Of a stretch of DNA of 64,000 bases, positions 1 to 8,500 are shown piece after piece (the stretch's first letter is position 1; every line of letters begins with the position of its first letter). This DNA comes from 2-02-FULL-55-14 sp964581115. Lineage in GTDB: Bacteria; Bacteroidota; Ignavibacteria; UBA10030. The stretch covers positions 1 to 64,000 of the forward strand of contig CAZOMY010000010.1 in assembly GCA_964581115.1 (NCBI GenBank), written 5' to 3'. The notes beneath the pieces were generated by a model that had not been told where the DNA came from, searched no databases, and saw only the letters and a program-made list of their open reading frames with translations. Both the position numbers and the translations under genes were made by a program.

Positions 1-12
1 GATAGAGAATGG

Positions 13-117
13 TAAATGGTAGATGGTGAATGGTGAATGGTGAATGGTGAATGGTGAATGGTAAATGGTAAATGGTGAATGGTAAATGGTGAATGGTGAA
101 TGGTGAATAGTGAATGG
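13..117. repeat. Heptamer tandem array, TGAATGG type
   Basis: Fifteen uninterrupted 7-bp units follow a partial unit at positions 1-12. Ten begin TGA, four TAA and one TAG, and all but one continue ATGG. The variable bases are transitions at unit positions 2 and 3. Because the period is 7, the units step through all reading frames. A second array of the same family lies at 62080-62163. No gene overlaps it in the window, and what lies to its left is not visible. Confidence 0.95.
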
Positions 118-179
118 GAATCGGAGCATGGAGCATTGTCGTTGTCAATCGTACATTGGTAATCTCACCGGTTTTTCGA

Positions 180-204
180 GGGCTGGCCTCTTCTGGGTCG
201 GCCC
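180..204 (+). terminator. Possible weak terminator hairpin
   Basis: A 9-bp stem (180-188 with 196-204, two G-U pairs when read as + strand RNA) has a 7-nt loop and is followed by a broken T-rich stretch. It could end a gene lying left of the window. The rest of 118-399 shows no convincing gene. It holds the leader of the gene at 400. Confidence 0.3.
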
Positions 205-399
205 TTCGCGTTTTCGGCCAAAGGATCCACACGCAATTGACTGAGAGCGCTCTTGGACCTGCTAGGATCTCCTCAGTGTCAGGCCCCTTGCTTCTCCCCG
301 AACACCCTTCTATGTTGTGTGACGATGGAGTGCGGTGCGGTAACGGCCTGAGGATTGGAGGATGCATGAAGCGATCAACGAAGCTCCAAGGGGGATCCC

Positions 400-1368
400 A
401 TGGCGACCAATGAAAACAAGGAGCTGGTGCGGCGATATATCGGAGACGTCGTCAACACGGGAGATGTCTCACGCATCGACGACTACATCGACCTTCACTA
501 TACTGAGGTCTACGATGGACGTCGGTATGAGATCGGCATCCCGGGCGCGGCTGAACATATCCGTGGCGTCCGTCGCACTTACCCCGACCTTCACTTGACC
601 GTCGAAAGCCAGATCGCAGAGGGTGATTGGGTTGCCACAGCCTTTACGGCCCGAGGGACGCATCACGGAGAATGGCTAGGCATCCTTCCCACCGGCAAGT
701 TGCTCGTCTACACCGGTGTCAATCTTGACCGGGTCGAGAACGGCAAGATCGTGGAACACGGAGGGGCTGCCAATCTGCTCACCACCCTCCTTGCCGTCGG
801 GGCCGTCCTCCCCGCCGATAGCGGCCCGTCGCCGCGCCCTCTCGGTTCGATCCCCGCCCCACCCCTCGAAACCGAGTACGCCCCACACTACAAACGCTAC
901 GTTCAGCTGGTTCCGGAGAGCAACATTCTCAACGTTCTACACGATCAGATCCATGTCCTGCAGCACACTGCCGCGCTCGTGATGCCTAGTCAGGAGACCT
1001 TCCGGTATGCGCCCGGCAAGTGGAGCATCCGGGAGGTTTTCGGGCATCTGATCGACGGAGAGCGTATCTTCGGCCTACGGGCCTTCTGCTTCAGCCGTGG
1101 CGATCAAGCACATTTCCCGTCGTTCGACGAGAACACATACGTGGCCCATTCACGGAGCGACGATCGCCCGCTCCGCGACCTGATGCGCGAGTTCGCCGCT
1201 GTTCGACGCGCCAACCTGGCGCATCTATACACCCTCGGAGCTCCCGAATGGGCGCGCATCGGCACGGCGAGCGGCCATCCGGTATCGGTTCGCGCGATCG
1301 CTTACATCATGGTTGGGCACGTAAGACATCATCTGGGGGTCCTGAAAGAACGATATGGGATCGGATGA
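400..1368 (+). CDS. SnoaL-like / DinB-like fusion protein
   Basis: The 322-residue cytoplasmic protein joins two small domains. Residues 1 to about 135 resemble the SnoaL-like polyketide cyclase/ester cyclase fold: an opening NKELVRRYIGDV helix, then GDWVATAFTARGTHHGE and a sheet ending VENGKIVEHGG. Residues about 175-320 resemble the DinB four-helix bundle, with LQHTAALVMP, W-S-I-R-E-V-F-G-H-L-I-D-G-E-R and a closing GHVRHHLGVLKERY. The His pattern fits DinB metal ligands. A proline-rich linker (about 140-160) separates the domains. The start is set by AAGGGGGA four bases upstream. The substrate is unknown. DinB-type proteins include bacillithiol S-transferases and SnoaL-like proteins bind small hydrophobic molecules, so a stress or detoxification enzyme is possible, but this is inference. 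Confidence 0.85.
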   Translation: MATNENKELVRRYIGDVVNTGDVSRIDDYIDLHYTEVYDGRRYEIGIPGAAEHIRGVRRTYPDLHLTVESQIAEGDWVATAFTARGTHHGEWLGILPTGKLLVYTGVNLDRVENGKIVEHGGAANLLTTLLAVGAVLPADSGPSPRPLGSIPAPPLETEYAPHYKRYVQLVPESNILNVLHDQIHVLQHTAALVMPSQETFRYAPGKWSIREVFGHLIDGERIFGLRAFCFSRGDQAHFPSFDENTYVAHSRSDDRPLRDLMREFAAVRRANLAHLYTLGAPEWARIGTASGHPVSVRAIAYIMVGHVRHHLGVLKERYGIG

Positions 1369-1439
1369 GGACCGGGGCCAGACGCCAAACCGTTCAAATG
1401 CGAGGCAAACGACCAACGGGCCACACGTCCAGACCCGAC

Positions 1440-1868
1440 ATGGCGAATCCACAGCAGATCTCAGTGCTGGACGGCAGCAATTACTTCAAGGGACTTCTTC
1501 TGCTGTTGCGCAAGGACGAGAAACTGTCGACCGCCGAGGTCGAACTCGTTCTGAAGGTCGGGCTTTCACTCGGATTTGAGAAGGAGTTCTGCGAGAATGC
1601 CGTCCATGAGATCTTGGAAAACGAACACATCGTCGATACGCCTCCGAGATTCTCTTCTCCAGATCTTGCCGTCAGGTTCTTGAAGGACGGGCTTCGGATC
1701 GCCACGTCGGACAATGAGTTGCATCCTGCGGAGCTTCAATGGCTCTGGACCACAGCCGAGGCCAACGGTATCGACCCGGCTTCCATGCAGAGCAACCTGG
1801 CCGCGTTGGCGGCAGAGGGTGGAGGGTCGAAGCGACTGGCCGTAGAGGATCTGCGGGTGGGATTCTGA
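1440..1868 (+). CDS. TerB-like small helical protein
   Basis: The 142-residue, all-helical protein has no signal peptide. Its second half has the TerB-family signature of an acidic metal-binding helix pair (KDGLRIATSDNELHPAEL, about residues 84-101). The N-terminal half (KDEKLSTAEVELVLKVGLSLGF) looks like a first copy of the same motif. TerB-type domains occur in tellurite and stress response proteins, and their exact role is unclear. The start used is the ATG at 1440. An in-frame ATG at 1398 would add 14 residues, and neither has a clear ribosome binding site. The gene follows the SnoaL-DinB gene by 71 bases and precedes the PEBP gene, all on the + strand. Confidence 0.65.
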   Translation: MANPQQISVLDGSNYFKGLLLLLRKDEKLSTAEVELVLKVGLSLGFEKEFCENAVHEILENEHIVDTPPRFSSPDLAVRFLKDGLRIATSDNELHPAELQWLWTTAEANGIDPASMQSNLAALAAEGGGSKRLAVEDLRVGF

Positions 1869-1940
1869 TGCCCTTGTACGAACATTGGCGGGGCATCACG
1901 GTTCCGATCATCCATTACTGCAATCGAAAGGGAACGAACG

Positions 1941-2486
1941 ATGACGCGCCATCTCGTTGTCGCATCATTGATCATGCTGGTCGCGGGGTTGAGTTTCGGT
2001 CAGACCTTCACGCTGACCAGCGCCGACGTCGGCGGACAGGCGACCGATCGTCAGGTCTATAACGGCTTCGGTTGCTCGGGGGCGAACGTCTCACCCCAAC
2101 TGAGCTGGAAGAACCCTCCGGCAGGTACGAGGAGCTATGCCGTTACCATGTATGACCCCGATGCGCCGACCGGGAGCGGATGGTGGCATTGGCTGGCATG
2201 GGACATCCCGGCGTCGGTGACCTCGTTGCCATCGAACGCAGGAAATGTGGCCCTCGACCTTGCTCCGCAAGGCATGGTACAAGGTGTGACGGATTTTGGT
2301 CAGCCAGGCTATGGCGGGCCCTGTCCGCCGCCGGGACACGGGTTCCACACGTATATCATCACGGTGTACGCGCTGAAGACCGACAAGCTCGGCCTTGATG
2401 CGAATGCACGTCCCGCCGTTGTCGGGTTCACCTTGAACTCGCAGACGATCCAGAAGGCGTCGATCGTCATGTATTACGGAAGGTAG
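1941..2486 (+). CDS. YbhB/YbcL-family PEBP protein, secreted
   Basis: The 181-residue protein has a typical signal peptide (about residues 1-21, ending SFGQ). The mature part is a complete phosphatidylethanolamine-binding/Raf kinase inhibitor-like domain: GANVSPQLSWKNPP, the YDPDAPTGSGWWHWLAWDIP ligand-pocket segment, the GPCPPPGHGFHTYIITVYAL segment, and a closing hydrophobic helix and strand. Bacterial members are periplasmic or cytoplasmic proteins of uncertain function that may bind phospho-ligands. The gene is last in a short + strand group and faces the exporter operon tail to tail, with a hairpin terminator between them. Confidence 0.92.
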   Translation: MTRHLVVASLIMLVAGLSFGQTFTLTSADVGGQATDRQVYNGFGCSGANVSPQLSWKNPPAGTRSYAVTMYDPDAPTGSGWWHWLAWDIPASVTSLPSNAGNVALDLAPQGMVQGVTDFGQPGYGGPCPPPGHGFHTYIITVYALKTDKLGLDANARPAVVGFTLNSQTIQKASIVMYYGR

Positions 2487-2585
2487 GAAGACGATCGGCC
2501 GATGTGTGGGGAACCGCACCCGGCCCACGGAAGCGGCGGCGCACGATCGAAGGCCATCGCTCCGCGTACCCTGCCGTGTGCCGAG

Positions 2586-2606
2586 CCCTCCAAAGGAGGG
2601 TTTATT
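2586..2606 (+). terminator. Rho-independent terminator after the PEBP gene
   Basis: A 6-bp stem CCCTCC / GGAGGG with loop AAA is followed by TTTATT. The T-rich tail overlaps the last bases of the permease gene on the other strand. Confidence 0.6.
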
Positions 2607-3729
2607 CAAGTCTCTTCTGGAACCTCGAGACCGCCAGTGACAGTACCGTGACCCCGATCGCCAGCAACGCGAGCGCCTGAGGCCAGAGGGTCTCGATGCC
2701 CACCCCCTTCAGCACCACTCCCCGAATGATCTCCAGGAAGTAGCGAAGCGGAATGATGGTGGTGACCAGCTGGATCGCCGCGGGCATGTTCTCGATCGGG
2801 AAGGTGAAGCCCGAGAGGAACAGCATCGGGAAGAAGACGAAGAACTGCGCCGTCATCATCGCCTGTTGTTGCGTGTGCGAGATGGTCGACACGAAGAGCC
2901 CCAGCCCAAGCGTTGTGAGAATGAACAGCGCCGACAGCGCAAACAGCAACACGATACTCCCCTTCAGCGCGATGCCGAACCAGAGCACCGCCACCGACAA
3001 CACCACCACGGCTTCGAAGAACCCGATCAGCACGTAGGGCAGCAGCTTTCCGAGCATCAGTTGGGACCGGGTCATCGGCGTCACGATGAGCTGCTCCATC
3101 GTCCCCATTTCGCGCTCTTTGACGATCGCGACCGACGTGAAGGTCGTCGTGATGAGCATCAGGATCATCGCCACGACGGCTGGAACCATGTAGTTGGCGC
3201 TGCGAAGGTCAGGATTGTACCAAATGCGCGTTTCGGCTTCGACCCGCGGAACGCGTAGCGCCCCACCCTTCCGCATCAGCTGCTCCACGAGAAGGTTCTG
3301 CGAGAACCCCAAGGTGATCTGCCGGGCATAGTTCAGACTGATATTCGCGGTGTTTGCGTCGGCTCCGTCGGCCAGAAGCTGCAGGCAGGTCGGGGTCCCG
3401 CTTGCGAGCGACCTGCCAAAACCGCGCGGCATCACGACAGCCACGATCGCTCGGGCGTCGTCGAAGTATTCGTCGATGTCGGCCGGATCGTCCACCGCCG
3501 CCACGACCGTGAATGTACCGGTGTTCGTGAAGCGCTCCACGAGTTCGCGGCTTTCCGGGCTGTTGTCGAGGTCGCAAACCACCATGCCGACATTCACGAC
3601 ATCCACCGTCGCCGCGTAGCCGAGGATGATCGTCATCATGATCGGCGCGATCAGAATGATCGGCCGCATCCGCTTGTCGCGGCGGATCTGAAGAAACTCC
3701 TTGATGAGCATGTGTCGAAGGGTCTTCAT
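2602..3729 (-). CDS. ABC-2 type exporter permease (YbhR-like)
   Basis: The 375-residue integral membrane protein opens MKTLRHMLIKEFLQIRRDKR, the cytoplasmic amphipathic segment typical of ABC-2 drug exporter permeases. It has one N-terminal membrane helix (about 24-43), a large extracytoplasmic domain (about 45-170) and five C-terminal helices. VKEREMGTMEQLIVTPM is the conserved coupling segment. It pairs with the permease just upstream, and the two genes share a 4-base ATGA overlap, so translation is probably coupled. In E. coli the homologous pair YbhS/YbhR works with YbhF and YbhG to export cationic drugs. The substrate here is not known. An upstream in-frame extension is rejected because of this overlap. 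Confidence 0.93.
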   Translation of the reverse strand: MKTLRHMLIKEFLQIRRDKRMRPIILIAPIMMTIILGYAATVDVVNVGMVVCDLDNSPESRELVERFTNTGTFTVVAAVDDPADIDEYFDDARAIVAVVMPRGFGRSLASGTPTCLQLLADGADANTANISLNYARQITLGFSQNLLVEQLMRKGGALRVPRVEAETRIWYNPDLRSANYMVPAVVAMILMLITTTFTSVAIVKEREMGTMEQLIVTPMTRSQLMLGKLLPYVLIGFFEAVVVLSVAVLWFGIALKGSIVLLFALSALFILTTLGLGLFVSTISHTQQQAMMTAQFFVFFPMLFLSGFTFPIENMPAAIQLVTTIIPLRYFLEIIRGVVLKGVGIETLWPQALALLAIGVTVLSLAVSRFQKRLE

Positions 3730-4850
3730 GATGACAGGTCCCGGTGGAGTTTCGCGCTGCTGATCGACACCATGACCGCCGTAAAGATGATGATGGCCAG
3801 GAATTCCGTCCAAAGCGGCCAGAAGCCGACGTCCTTGAGAATGATGGAGCGAACGATGATGAGGAAGTACTTCGTCGGAAGGATGGCGCCGATGAGTTGC
3901 AGGAGCCACGGCATGCTCTTGAGCGGAAAGACGAAGCCCGATAACAGGAACGTCGGCAGGAGCGACGAGAAAACCGACATGAAGAAGGCCACCTGCTGGG
4001 TCTCCGCAACCGCCGAGATGAACAGCCCCTGACCCAAACCTGCCAGGGCGAACAGGAAGATGGCGACATACAGCAGCAGCAGGCTCCCGCGAACAGAGAC
4101 GTCGAAGAGACCCCACCCCATCAACAGGATGATGGTCGCCGCCACCATGGCGATACCGACGTATGGCAGGGCCTTGCCGATGATGATCTCATAGGCATGG
4201 AGCGGCGATGTCTTGAGTTGTTCCATCGTCCCTAATTCCTTCTCACGCACCACGGACAAGGACGTCGAGATGACGGTCGACAACAGCAGGATCAGTCCGA
4301 ACACGCCGGGGACGAGATACTTGGCGGTCTTCAGCTCAGGATTGAACCAAAGACGCGGGCGCACATCGATCGGCATGGAGACGCGCATCCCCCGCCGGTC
4401 GAGCCATTCGGTCAGCACCCGCTGGGAATAGTCGCGCACGCCGATCTGCACATAGGATGAGGCGATGTTGGCCGTGTTGGGGTTCGAGCCGTCTACCAAC
4501 ACCTGGACCTTCGCCGTGCCTCCGCGCAGGAGGTCGTTCGAGAACCCCCGCGGGATGACGAGCACGACGCGAGCGTCGGTCCCGTCGAGAGCGCCGTCGA
4601 TCTCGCCCCGGTCCCGCAACGCCAAGTGATACTCCAGGTATTCGGAATGGGTCAGCGCTTGCGTCAGCCGGCGGCTCTCGGGGGTCTTGTCCTCGTCGAG
4701 CACCGCCACGCCGACATGCTTCACGTCGAAGTTCAAAGCATATCCGACGAGGATCAGCAGGAACCCGGGTAGGAAGATCAGGATGCCCAAGGCCCGTTTG
4801 TCGCGACGGATCTGGCGGAACTCCTTGCGGACGATCGGAAGGATGGTCAT
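3726..4850 (-). CDS. ABC-2 type exporter permease (YbhS-like)
   Basis: The 374-residue protein is the partner of the permease at 2602-3729 and has the same plan: MTILPIVRKEFRQIRRDKRA, a first membrane helix (about 24-42), a soluble domain holding the pattern GGTAKVQVLVDGSNPNTANI, then five membrane helices with VREKELGTMEQLKTSPL between the first two. The two permeases are clearly paralogous. The start codon overlaps the stop of the upstream ATPase gene (ATGA at 4847-4850). It forms the inner-membrane channel as a heterodimer with its partner. Confidence 0.93.
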   Translation of the reverse strand: MTILPIVRKEFRQIRRDKRALGILIFLPGFLLILVGYALNFDVKHVGVAVLDEDKTPESRRLTQALTHSEYLEYHLALRDRGEIDGALDGTDARVVLVIPRGFSNDLLRGGTAKVQVLVDGSNPNTANIASSYVQIGVRDYSQRVLTEWLDRRGMRVSMPIDVRPRLWFNPELKTAKYLVPGVFGLILLLSTVISTSLSVVREKELGTMEQLKTSPLHAYEIIIGKALPYVGIAMVAATIILLMGWGLFDVSVRGSLLLLYVAIFLFALAGLGQGLFISAVAETQQVAFFMSVFSSLLPTFLLSGFVFPLKSMPWLLQLIGAILPTKYFLIIVRSIILKDVGFWPLWTEFLAIIIFTAVMVSISSAKLHRDLSS

Positions 4851-5800
4851 GCGGCCTCTGGTCGGCCCCGCCGGGCATCCTCTTTGGCGATGAGATGGAT
4901 GAAGACGTCCTCAAGCGAAGGCGTGATCGGCTCGATGCGCGATGGTCGGTTCGCCGCTTCGTCCAAGACCATGCGGATCTTCTGCTCGGCCAGATCTCCC
5001 TCCACGGTGACGTGGCAGTTCGACCCGAAGATCGAGGTCTCCACGACCCAGGGTTGACTCTGGAACAGCTCGACGGCATCGAGCGGCCGTTCGCACACCA
5101 CCTCATAGGTGGTGCCGCTTTCCATCCGTTGCTTCAGCTCCGTCGGCGATCCGAAGGCCACGAGACGTCCCGCATAAATGAAGCCAATGGTGGTACAGTG
5201 CTCGGCTTCGTCCATGTAGTGGGTCGTGACAAAGACCGTCGTGCCGGCGTTTGACAGCTGATAGATCAGATCCCAAAAACTGCGGCGAGAGACCGGGTCG
5301 ACGCCTCCCGTCGGTTCGTCGAGAAACAGGATCGGCGGTTCATGCAGGATGGCGCAGCCGAGAGCCAGGCGCTGTTTCCATCCCCCCGAAAGCGTGCCGG
5401 TCAACTCGCTCTCCTTTCCCTCCAGTCCGGCCATTCTGACGGCCCAGGCGCGCCGCTCTTCCAGGCGCTCCCCTTCGATCCCGTAAATACCTCCGTAGAA
5501 ACGGATGTTCTCATCGACTGTCAGATCCTCGTAGAGCGAGAAGCGCTGGGACATATAGCCGATGTTTTTTTTCACGCCTTCGGGGTCGCTTCCGACATCG
5601 ATCCCACCGACCACCGCGGAGCCGGTGCTAGGCTCCAGCAGTCCGCAGAGCATTCGGATCGTCGTGGACTTGCCGGCGCCGTTCGGACCGAGAAAGCCGA
5701 AGACCTCTCCTTTCTTCACCGTAAAGGAAACATCGTCGACGGCGACGAACGTGCCGAACGTCCGAGACAGGTGTTCGACCTTGACCGCCGCGTCGTTCAT
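4847..5800 (-). CDS. ABC exporter ATP-binding protein 2 (YbhF C-half-like)
   Basis: The 317-residue ATPase has Walker A GPNGAGKST, Q-loop MSQRFSLYEDL, signature LSGGWKQRLALG (SGGWK in place of the usual SGGMK), Walker B ILFLDEPTGGVDP and H-loop TTHYMDEAEHC. A C-terminal domain of about 80 residues, ending LEDVFIHLIA, is typical of ABC-2 drug exporter ATPases. It corresponds to one half of E. coli YbhF, and the other half is the gene at 7413-8345. The start ATG (5800) overlaps the tolC stop (ATGA). A longer open frame upstream runs through the tolC coding region and is not used. Confidence 0.94.
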   Translation of the reverse strand: MNDAAVKVEHLSRTFGTFVAVDDVSFTVKKGEVFGFLGPNGAGKSTTIRMLCGLLEPSTGSAVVGGIDVGSDPEGVKKNIGYMSQRFSLYEDLTVDENIRFYGGIYGIEGERLEERRAWAVRMAGLEGKESELTGTLSGGWKQRLALGCAILHEPPILFLDEPTGGVDPVSRRSFWDLIYQLSNAGTTVFVTTHYMDEAEHCTTIGFIYAGRLVAFGSPTELKQRMESGTTYEVVCERPLDAVELFQSQPWVVETSIFGSNCHVTVEGDLAEQKIRMVLDEAANRPSRIEPITPSLEDVFIHLIAKEDARRGRPEAA

Positions 5801-7203
5801 GGACGCTCCCCGATCGCGCGGCGCAGTCGGGCATCGGCCAGGCGCAATTCGGCCCCGGCTTTGGTCATGGCCAGCCGAGCTTGCAGCAGCGACACCTCGG
5901 CGTCGAGAACATCCGTGGTCGTCGCCGTCCCTTGTTCGAACTTCTGCCCCATAACGCGGCGCGACTCCTCCGCAGCACGGACGCCCGTTTTGGCTGCCTC
6001 GACAAGGACGCGGGCGTCGGAAGCTCGCTGCGACCATTGCGCCACCTCAAGCCGAACAGCATTCTGCAGCATGTCGATGCCAGCTTCCGTCTGACGGAGC
6101 GCGGCCTCGGCCTGAGCCGTCTGTGCACCGGTCGTCATCCAGTCCCACACGTTCCATTGAAGCGATACGCCCACGTCCCAGGTACCATCGTACCGGTCCT
6201 TGGGAGGGATGATGCGCTGGTTCGGCCGCGCGTAGTCGTATCCGGCTGCCAGGAACACCTGCGGATACCATCCGGCACGGGCGGCGGTGACGCCCGCCTC
6301 CCCCATCGACCGTCGATGCTGGAGCGACAGAAGGTCCGGACGCGATGCGAGGGCCTGCTGCAGGAGACCGTCGGGGTCCGAAGGAGCGGCGGTTCGGACA
6401 GAATCGAGCGGCCGCTCGGCGGGCGCGATGGATGCGTCGAGCGGATCGCCCATCAGACTGTTGAGCGACATCATCGCCAGCCGCGATTGTGTCCGGGCGT
6501 CGATCAGGCGCACCTCCACGTCCGACCTTTTCACCTGCACCGTAAGCACATCGGCCGACGTAGCAAGCCCTTGGTCAGCGAGGCGCTGGACGACTCGCTC
6601 GTGCTCGCGGATCTGCGCGAGGGCGCGTTCCAGCACATCGACGGCTTCGATGGATTGCGACCATCCCCAGTAGGCCTGTTCGACATTCAGCGCCAGGTCG
6701 GCGCGATCCCGGGCCGCCTCTTCTTCGATGGCAGAGGCATTGGCGCGCGCGACGTCGTTTGCGCCGCTCAGCCGGAATCCGGTAAAGATCGGCTGCGTCA
6801 CCGAAAGCCGGACGGACGAAGAATGATCGATCGATGGAAAGAGCGTGATCGGCGAGAGTCCCGGGAGCGGCAGGGCGATCGTGGTTGGGTCGACGTGGCT
6901 GAGCTGGGCGTAGCGCGCATTCAGCTTCACCTGCGGAAGCCGTGACGCTGAGGCCTCGTCGAGCCGCGCCTCCGCCGCCGCCTGACGGGCATCGGCGATC
7001 TTCATCGACGGGTGCTGCGCCAACGCGGCGTCGATGCACTGCCGGACGGAGACGGGGCGGGACTGCGGTTGAGCTCCAGCCACGGTCAGTCCGAGGAAAA
7101 GAGGTATCACGCTAAGACGCAGAGAACGCAGAGGCCGCAAAGAAAGGATATTTACAACTTGCTCCCTCTGCGTCCATCGCGAACTCTGCGCCTCTGCGTG
7201 CAT
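5797..7203 (-). CDS. TolC-family outer membrane efflux protein
   Basis: The 468-residue protein has two OEP domains, about residues 55-250 and 270-465. It has VRQCIDAALAQHPSM at the start of the mature part, DLALNVEQAYWGWSQSIEAV in the first helical hairpin, and GTATTTDVLDAEVSLLQARL in the second. It forms the outer-membrane duct for this exporter. The signal peptide (SVIPLFLGLTVAGAQ) is preceded by about 30 polar residues encoded by an ACGCAGAGA-type repeat element. The ATG at 7203 is chosen because AAGGAAAGAAGC lies just upstream. The frame stays open to a GTG at 7416 that overlaps the upstream ATPase stop (GTGA), which could be the ancestral start before repeats invaded. Confidence 0.88.
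   Translation of the reverse strand: MHAEAQSSRWTQREQVVNILSLRPLRSLRLSVIPLFLGLTVAGAQPQSRPVSVRQCIDAALAQHPSMKIADARQAAAEARLDEASASRLPQVKLNARYAQLSHVDPTTIALPLPGLSPITLFPSIDHSSSVRLSVTQPIFTGFRLSGANDVARANASAIEEEAARDRADLALNVEQAYWGWSQSIEAVDVLERALAQIREHERVVQRLADQGLATSADVLTVQVKRSDVEVRLIDARTQSRLAMMSLNSLMGDPLDASIAPAERPLDSVRTAAPSDPDGLLQQALASRPDLLSLQHRRSMGEAGVTAARAGWYPQVFLAAGYDYARPNQRIIPPKDRYDGTWDVGVSLQWNVWDWMTTGAQTAQAEAALRQTEAGIDMLQNAVRLEVAQWSQRASDARVLVEAAKTGVRAAEESRRVMGQKFEQGTATTTDVLDAEVSLLQARLAMTKAGAELRLADARLRRAIGERP
7112..7203. repeat. Inverted pair of 9-bp word repeats (ACGCAGAGA family), copy 1
   Basis: The left arm (about 7114-7146) is built from variants of ACGCAGAGA. The right arm (about 7163-7203) is the reverse complement of the same words. 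The element lies inside the 5' end of the tolC gene and encodes part of the region ahead of its signal peptide. Confidence 0.85.
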
Positions 7204-7282
7204 GCTTCTTTCCTTGTTTTCAGGGGTCGGAGAAAGAGGTATCGCGCCCGCCTGACCTACGAGGAACTTGATGGCGGCGGGC

Positions 7283-7364
7283 AGGCAGAGCCGCAGAGAG
7301 CGCGGAGATTGAAAAAATGTACCATGCCTTCTCTGCGTTCTCTGCGAACGCTGCGACTCTGCGC
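7283..7364. repeat. Inverted pair of 9-bp word repeats (ACGCAGAGA family), copy 2
   Basis: This has the same family and arrangement as the copy at 7112-7203: a left arm (about 7283-7310) with GCAGAGCCGCAGAGAGCG, and a right arm (about 7328-7363) with CTCTGCGTTCTCTGCG. It occupies the gap between the first ATPase gene and tolC. Confidence 0.8.
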
Positions 7365-7412
7365 GATTGGCGCTTCGTTGGGCGGAATTCACTGTGCTTG
7401 CCATGGGAGTTC

Positions 7413-8345
7413 TCACGACTGTGTGCGTGCGATGAAGACATCCTCCAGCGACGGGAGCGTGGTCCGGACCGAGGTCGGCTCGAGGCCCAGTTCCCGAAGG
7501 AGATCGTGCAGCCGGGAGGTTCCGTCGGCGGCTTGAGTCTCCCGTTTCAGAAGTACGTGCAACCGGTCGCCGAACAGCTGCACATGTTCCTGGCCGAGTC
7601 GTTCCGCCAGCTTGGCCGCTGCTTCGCGCACGGGGTCAACCACCACTTCGAAGACGGAAAGCGGGAATGTGGCACGTACGGCGTCGGGCGTGTCGCATTG
7701 CAGGATCCGGCCGTTGCTCATCAAGGCCACCCGGGAGCTTCGTTCGGCCTCGTCGAGATAGGGGGTGCTGACGACGATCGTGATCCCAGAATGCAGAAGG
7801 CCCGAGAGAATACGCCAGAAATCGCGCCGGGAGACGGGGTCGACACCGGTCGTCGGCTCATCCAGAAAGATCACGTCGGGCGCATGGACGAGCGTGCACG
7901 CCAGCGCCAGCTTCTGCTTCATCCCGCCGGAGAGGCGCCCAGCCAGCCGGTCGCGGAACGGAGTCAGGCGGGTCATTTCGAGCAATTCAGACTTGCGTTC
8001 TTGGAATCGCTTCACGCCATGGATCTCGGCGAAGAAGTCGATGTTCTCGTCGATCGTAAGGTCTTGGTAGAGCGAGAATCTCTGCGACAGATACCCGATG
8101 TGTCTTTTGACCTCCGTGCGATCGCGTTGAACGTCGTATCCGAGGATCTCCACGTGTCCCTCCGTGGGCGGAAGCACACCGCACATCATCCGGATCGCCG
8201 TCGTCTTGCCCGCTCCGTCGGGACCCACGATCGAGAAGATCTCTCCCTTGCCGATCGAGACCGTGAGGTTGTCCACGGCTCGGACAGGATCCCCACCGTG
8301 GCGGGGGAAGTCCTTGGTGATGTTCATGAGGCGGACGGCGTTCAT
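7413..8345 (-). CDS. ABC exporter ATP-binding protein 1 (YbhF N-half-like)
   Basis: The 310-residue ATPase has Walker A GPDGAGKTT, Q-loop LSQRFSLYQDL, signature LSGGMKQKLALA, Walker B VIFLDEPTTGVDP and a C-terminal domain ending LEDVFIARTQS. In the H-loop region the usual TTHYLDEAE reads STPYLDEAE, so the switch histidine is replaced by proline. This suggests that the site is weak or inactive and that the other ATPase (4847-5800, TTHYMDEAE) hydrolyses ATP. Such asymmetric heterodimers are common in exporters, and the same replacement should be looked for in YbhF. The gene lies between the HlyD-type gene and tolC. Confidence 0.92.
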   Translation of the reverse strand: MNAVRLMNITKDFPRHGGDPVRAVDNLTVSIGKGEIFSIVGPDGAGKTTAIRMMCGVLPPTEGHVEILGYDVQRDRTEVKRHIGYLSQRFSLYQDLTIDENIDFFAEIHGVKRFQERKSELLEMTRLTPFRDRLAGRLSGGMKQKLALACTLVHAPDVIFLDEPTTGVDPVSRRDFWRILSGLLHSGITIVVSTPYLDEAERSSRVALMSNGRILQCDTPDAVRATFPLSVFEVVVDPVREAAAKLAERLGQEHVQLFGDRLHVLLKRETQAADGTSRLHDLLRELGLEPTSVRTTLPSLEDVFIARTQS

Positions 8346-8362
8346 GGTGCATCCATGGAAGA

Positions 8363-8418
8363 CAGAAGTCAGAGGTCAGAGGTCAGAGCTCAGAAGTCAG
8401 AGACCAGAGTCCAGAGGT
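8363..8418. repeat. Heptamer tandem array, CAGAGGT type
   Basis: Eight contiguous 7-bp units are variants of CAGAGGT (CAGAAGT, CAGAGCT, CAGAGAC and CAGAGTC also occur). The array lies in the 155-bp gap between the HlyD-type gene and the first ATPase gene. The same family appears in the other orientation at 62173-62238. Confidence 0.9.
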
Positions 8419-8500
8419 CGGTGATAGAGCGCTGATGAGGCAGATATTATCGGTGACCGGTCTCTTCGATGCAACTGTCGACCGTCAACCGACGACCAAG

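Noticed and set aside
13..117. A CRISPR array
   Set aside because: Units are 7 bp and contiguous, with no spacers and no cas genes in the window.
7204..7416. TolC starting at GTG 7416
   Set aside because: It would add about 70 residues made mostly of repeat-derived sequence in front of the signal peptide. ATG 7203 has a ribosome site. The GTG remains a possible ancestral start.
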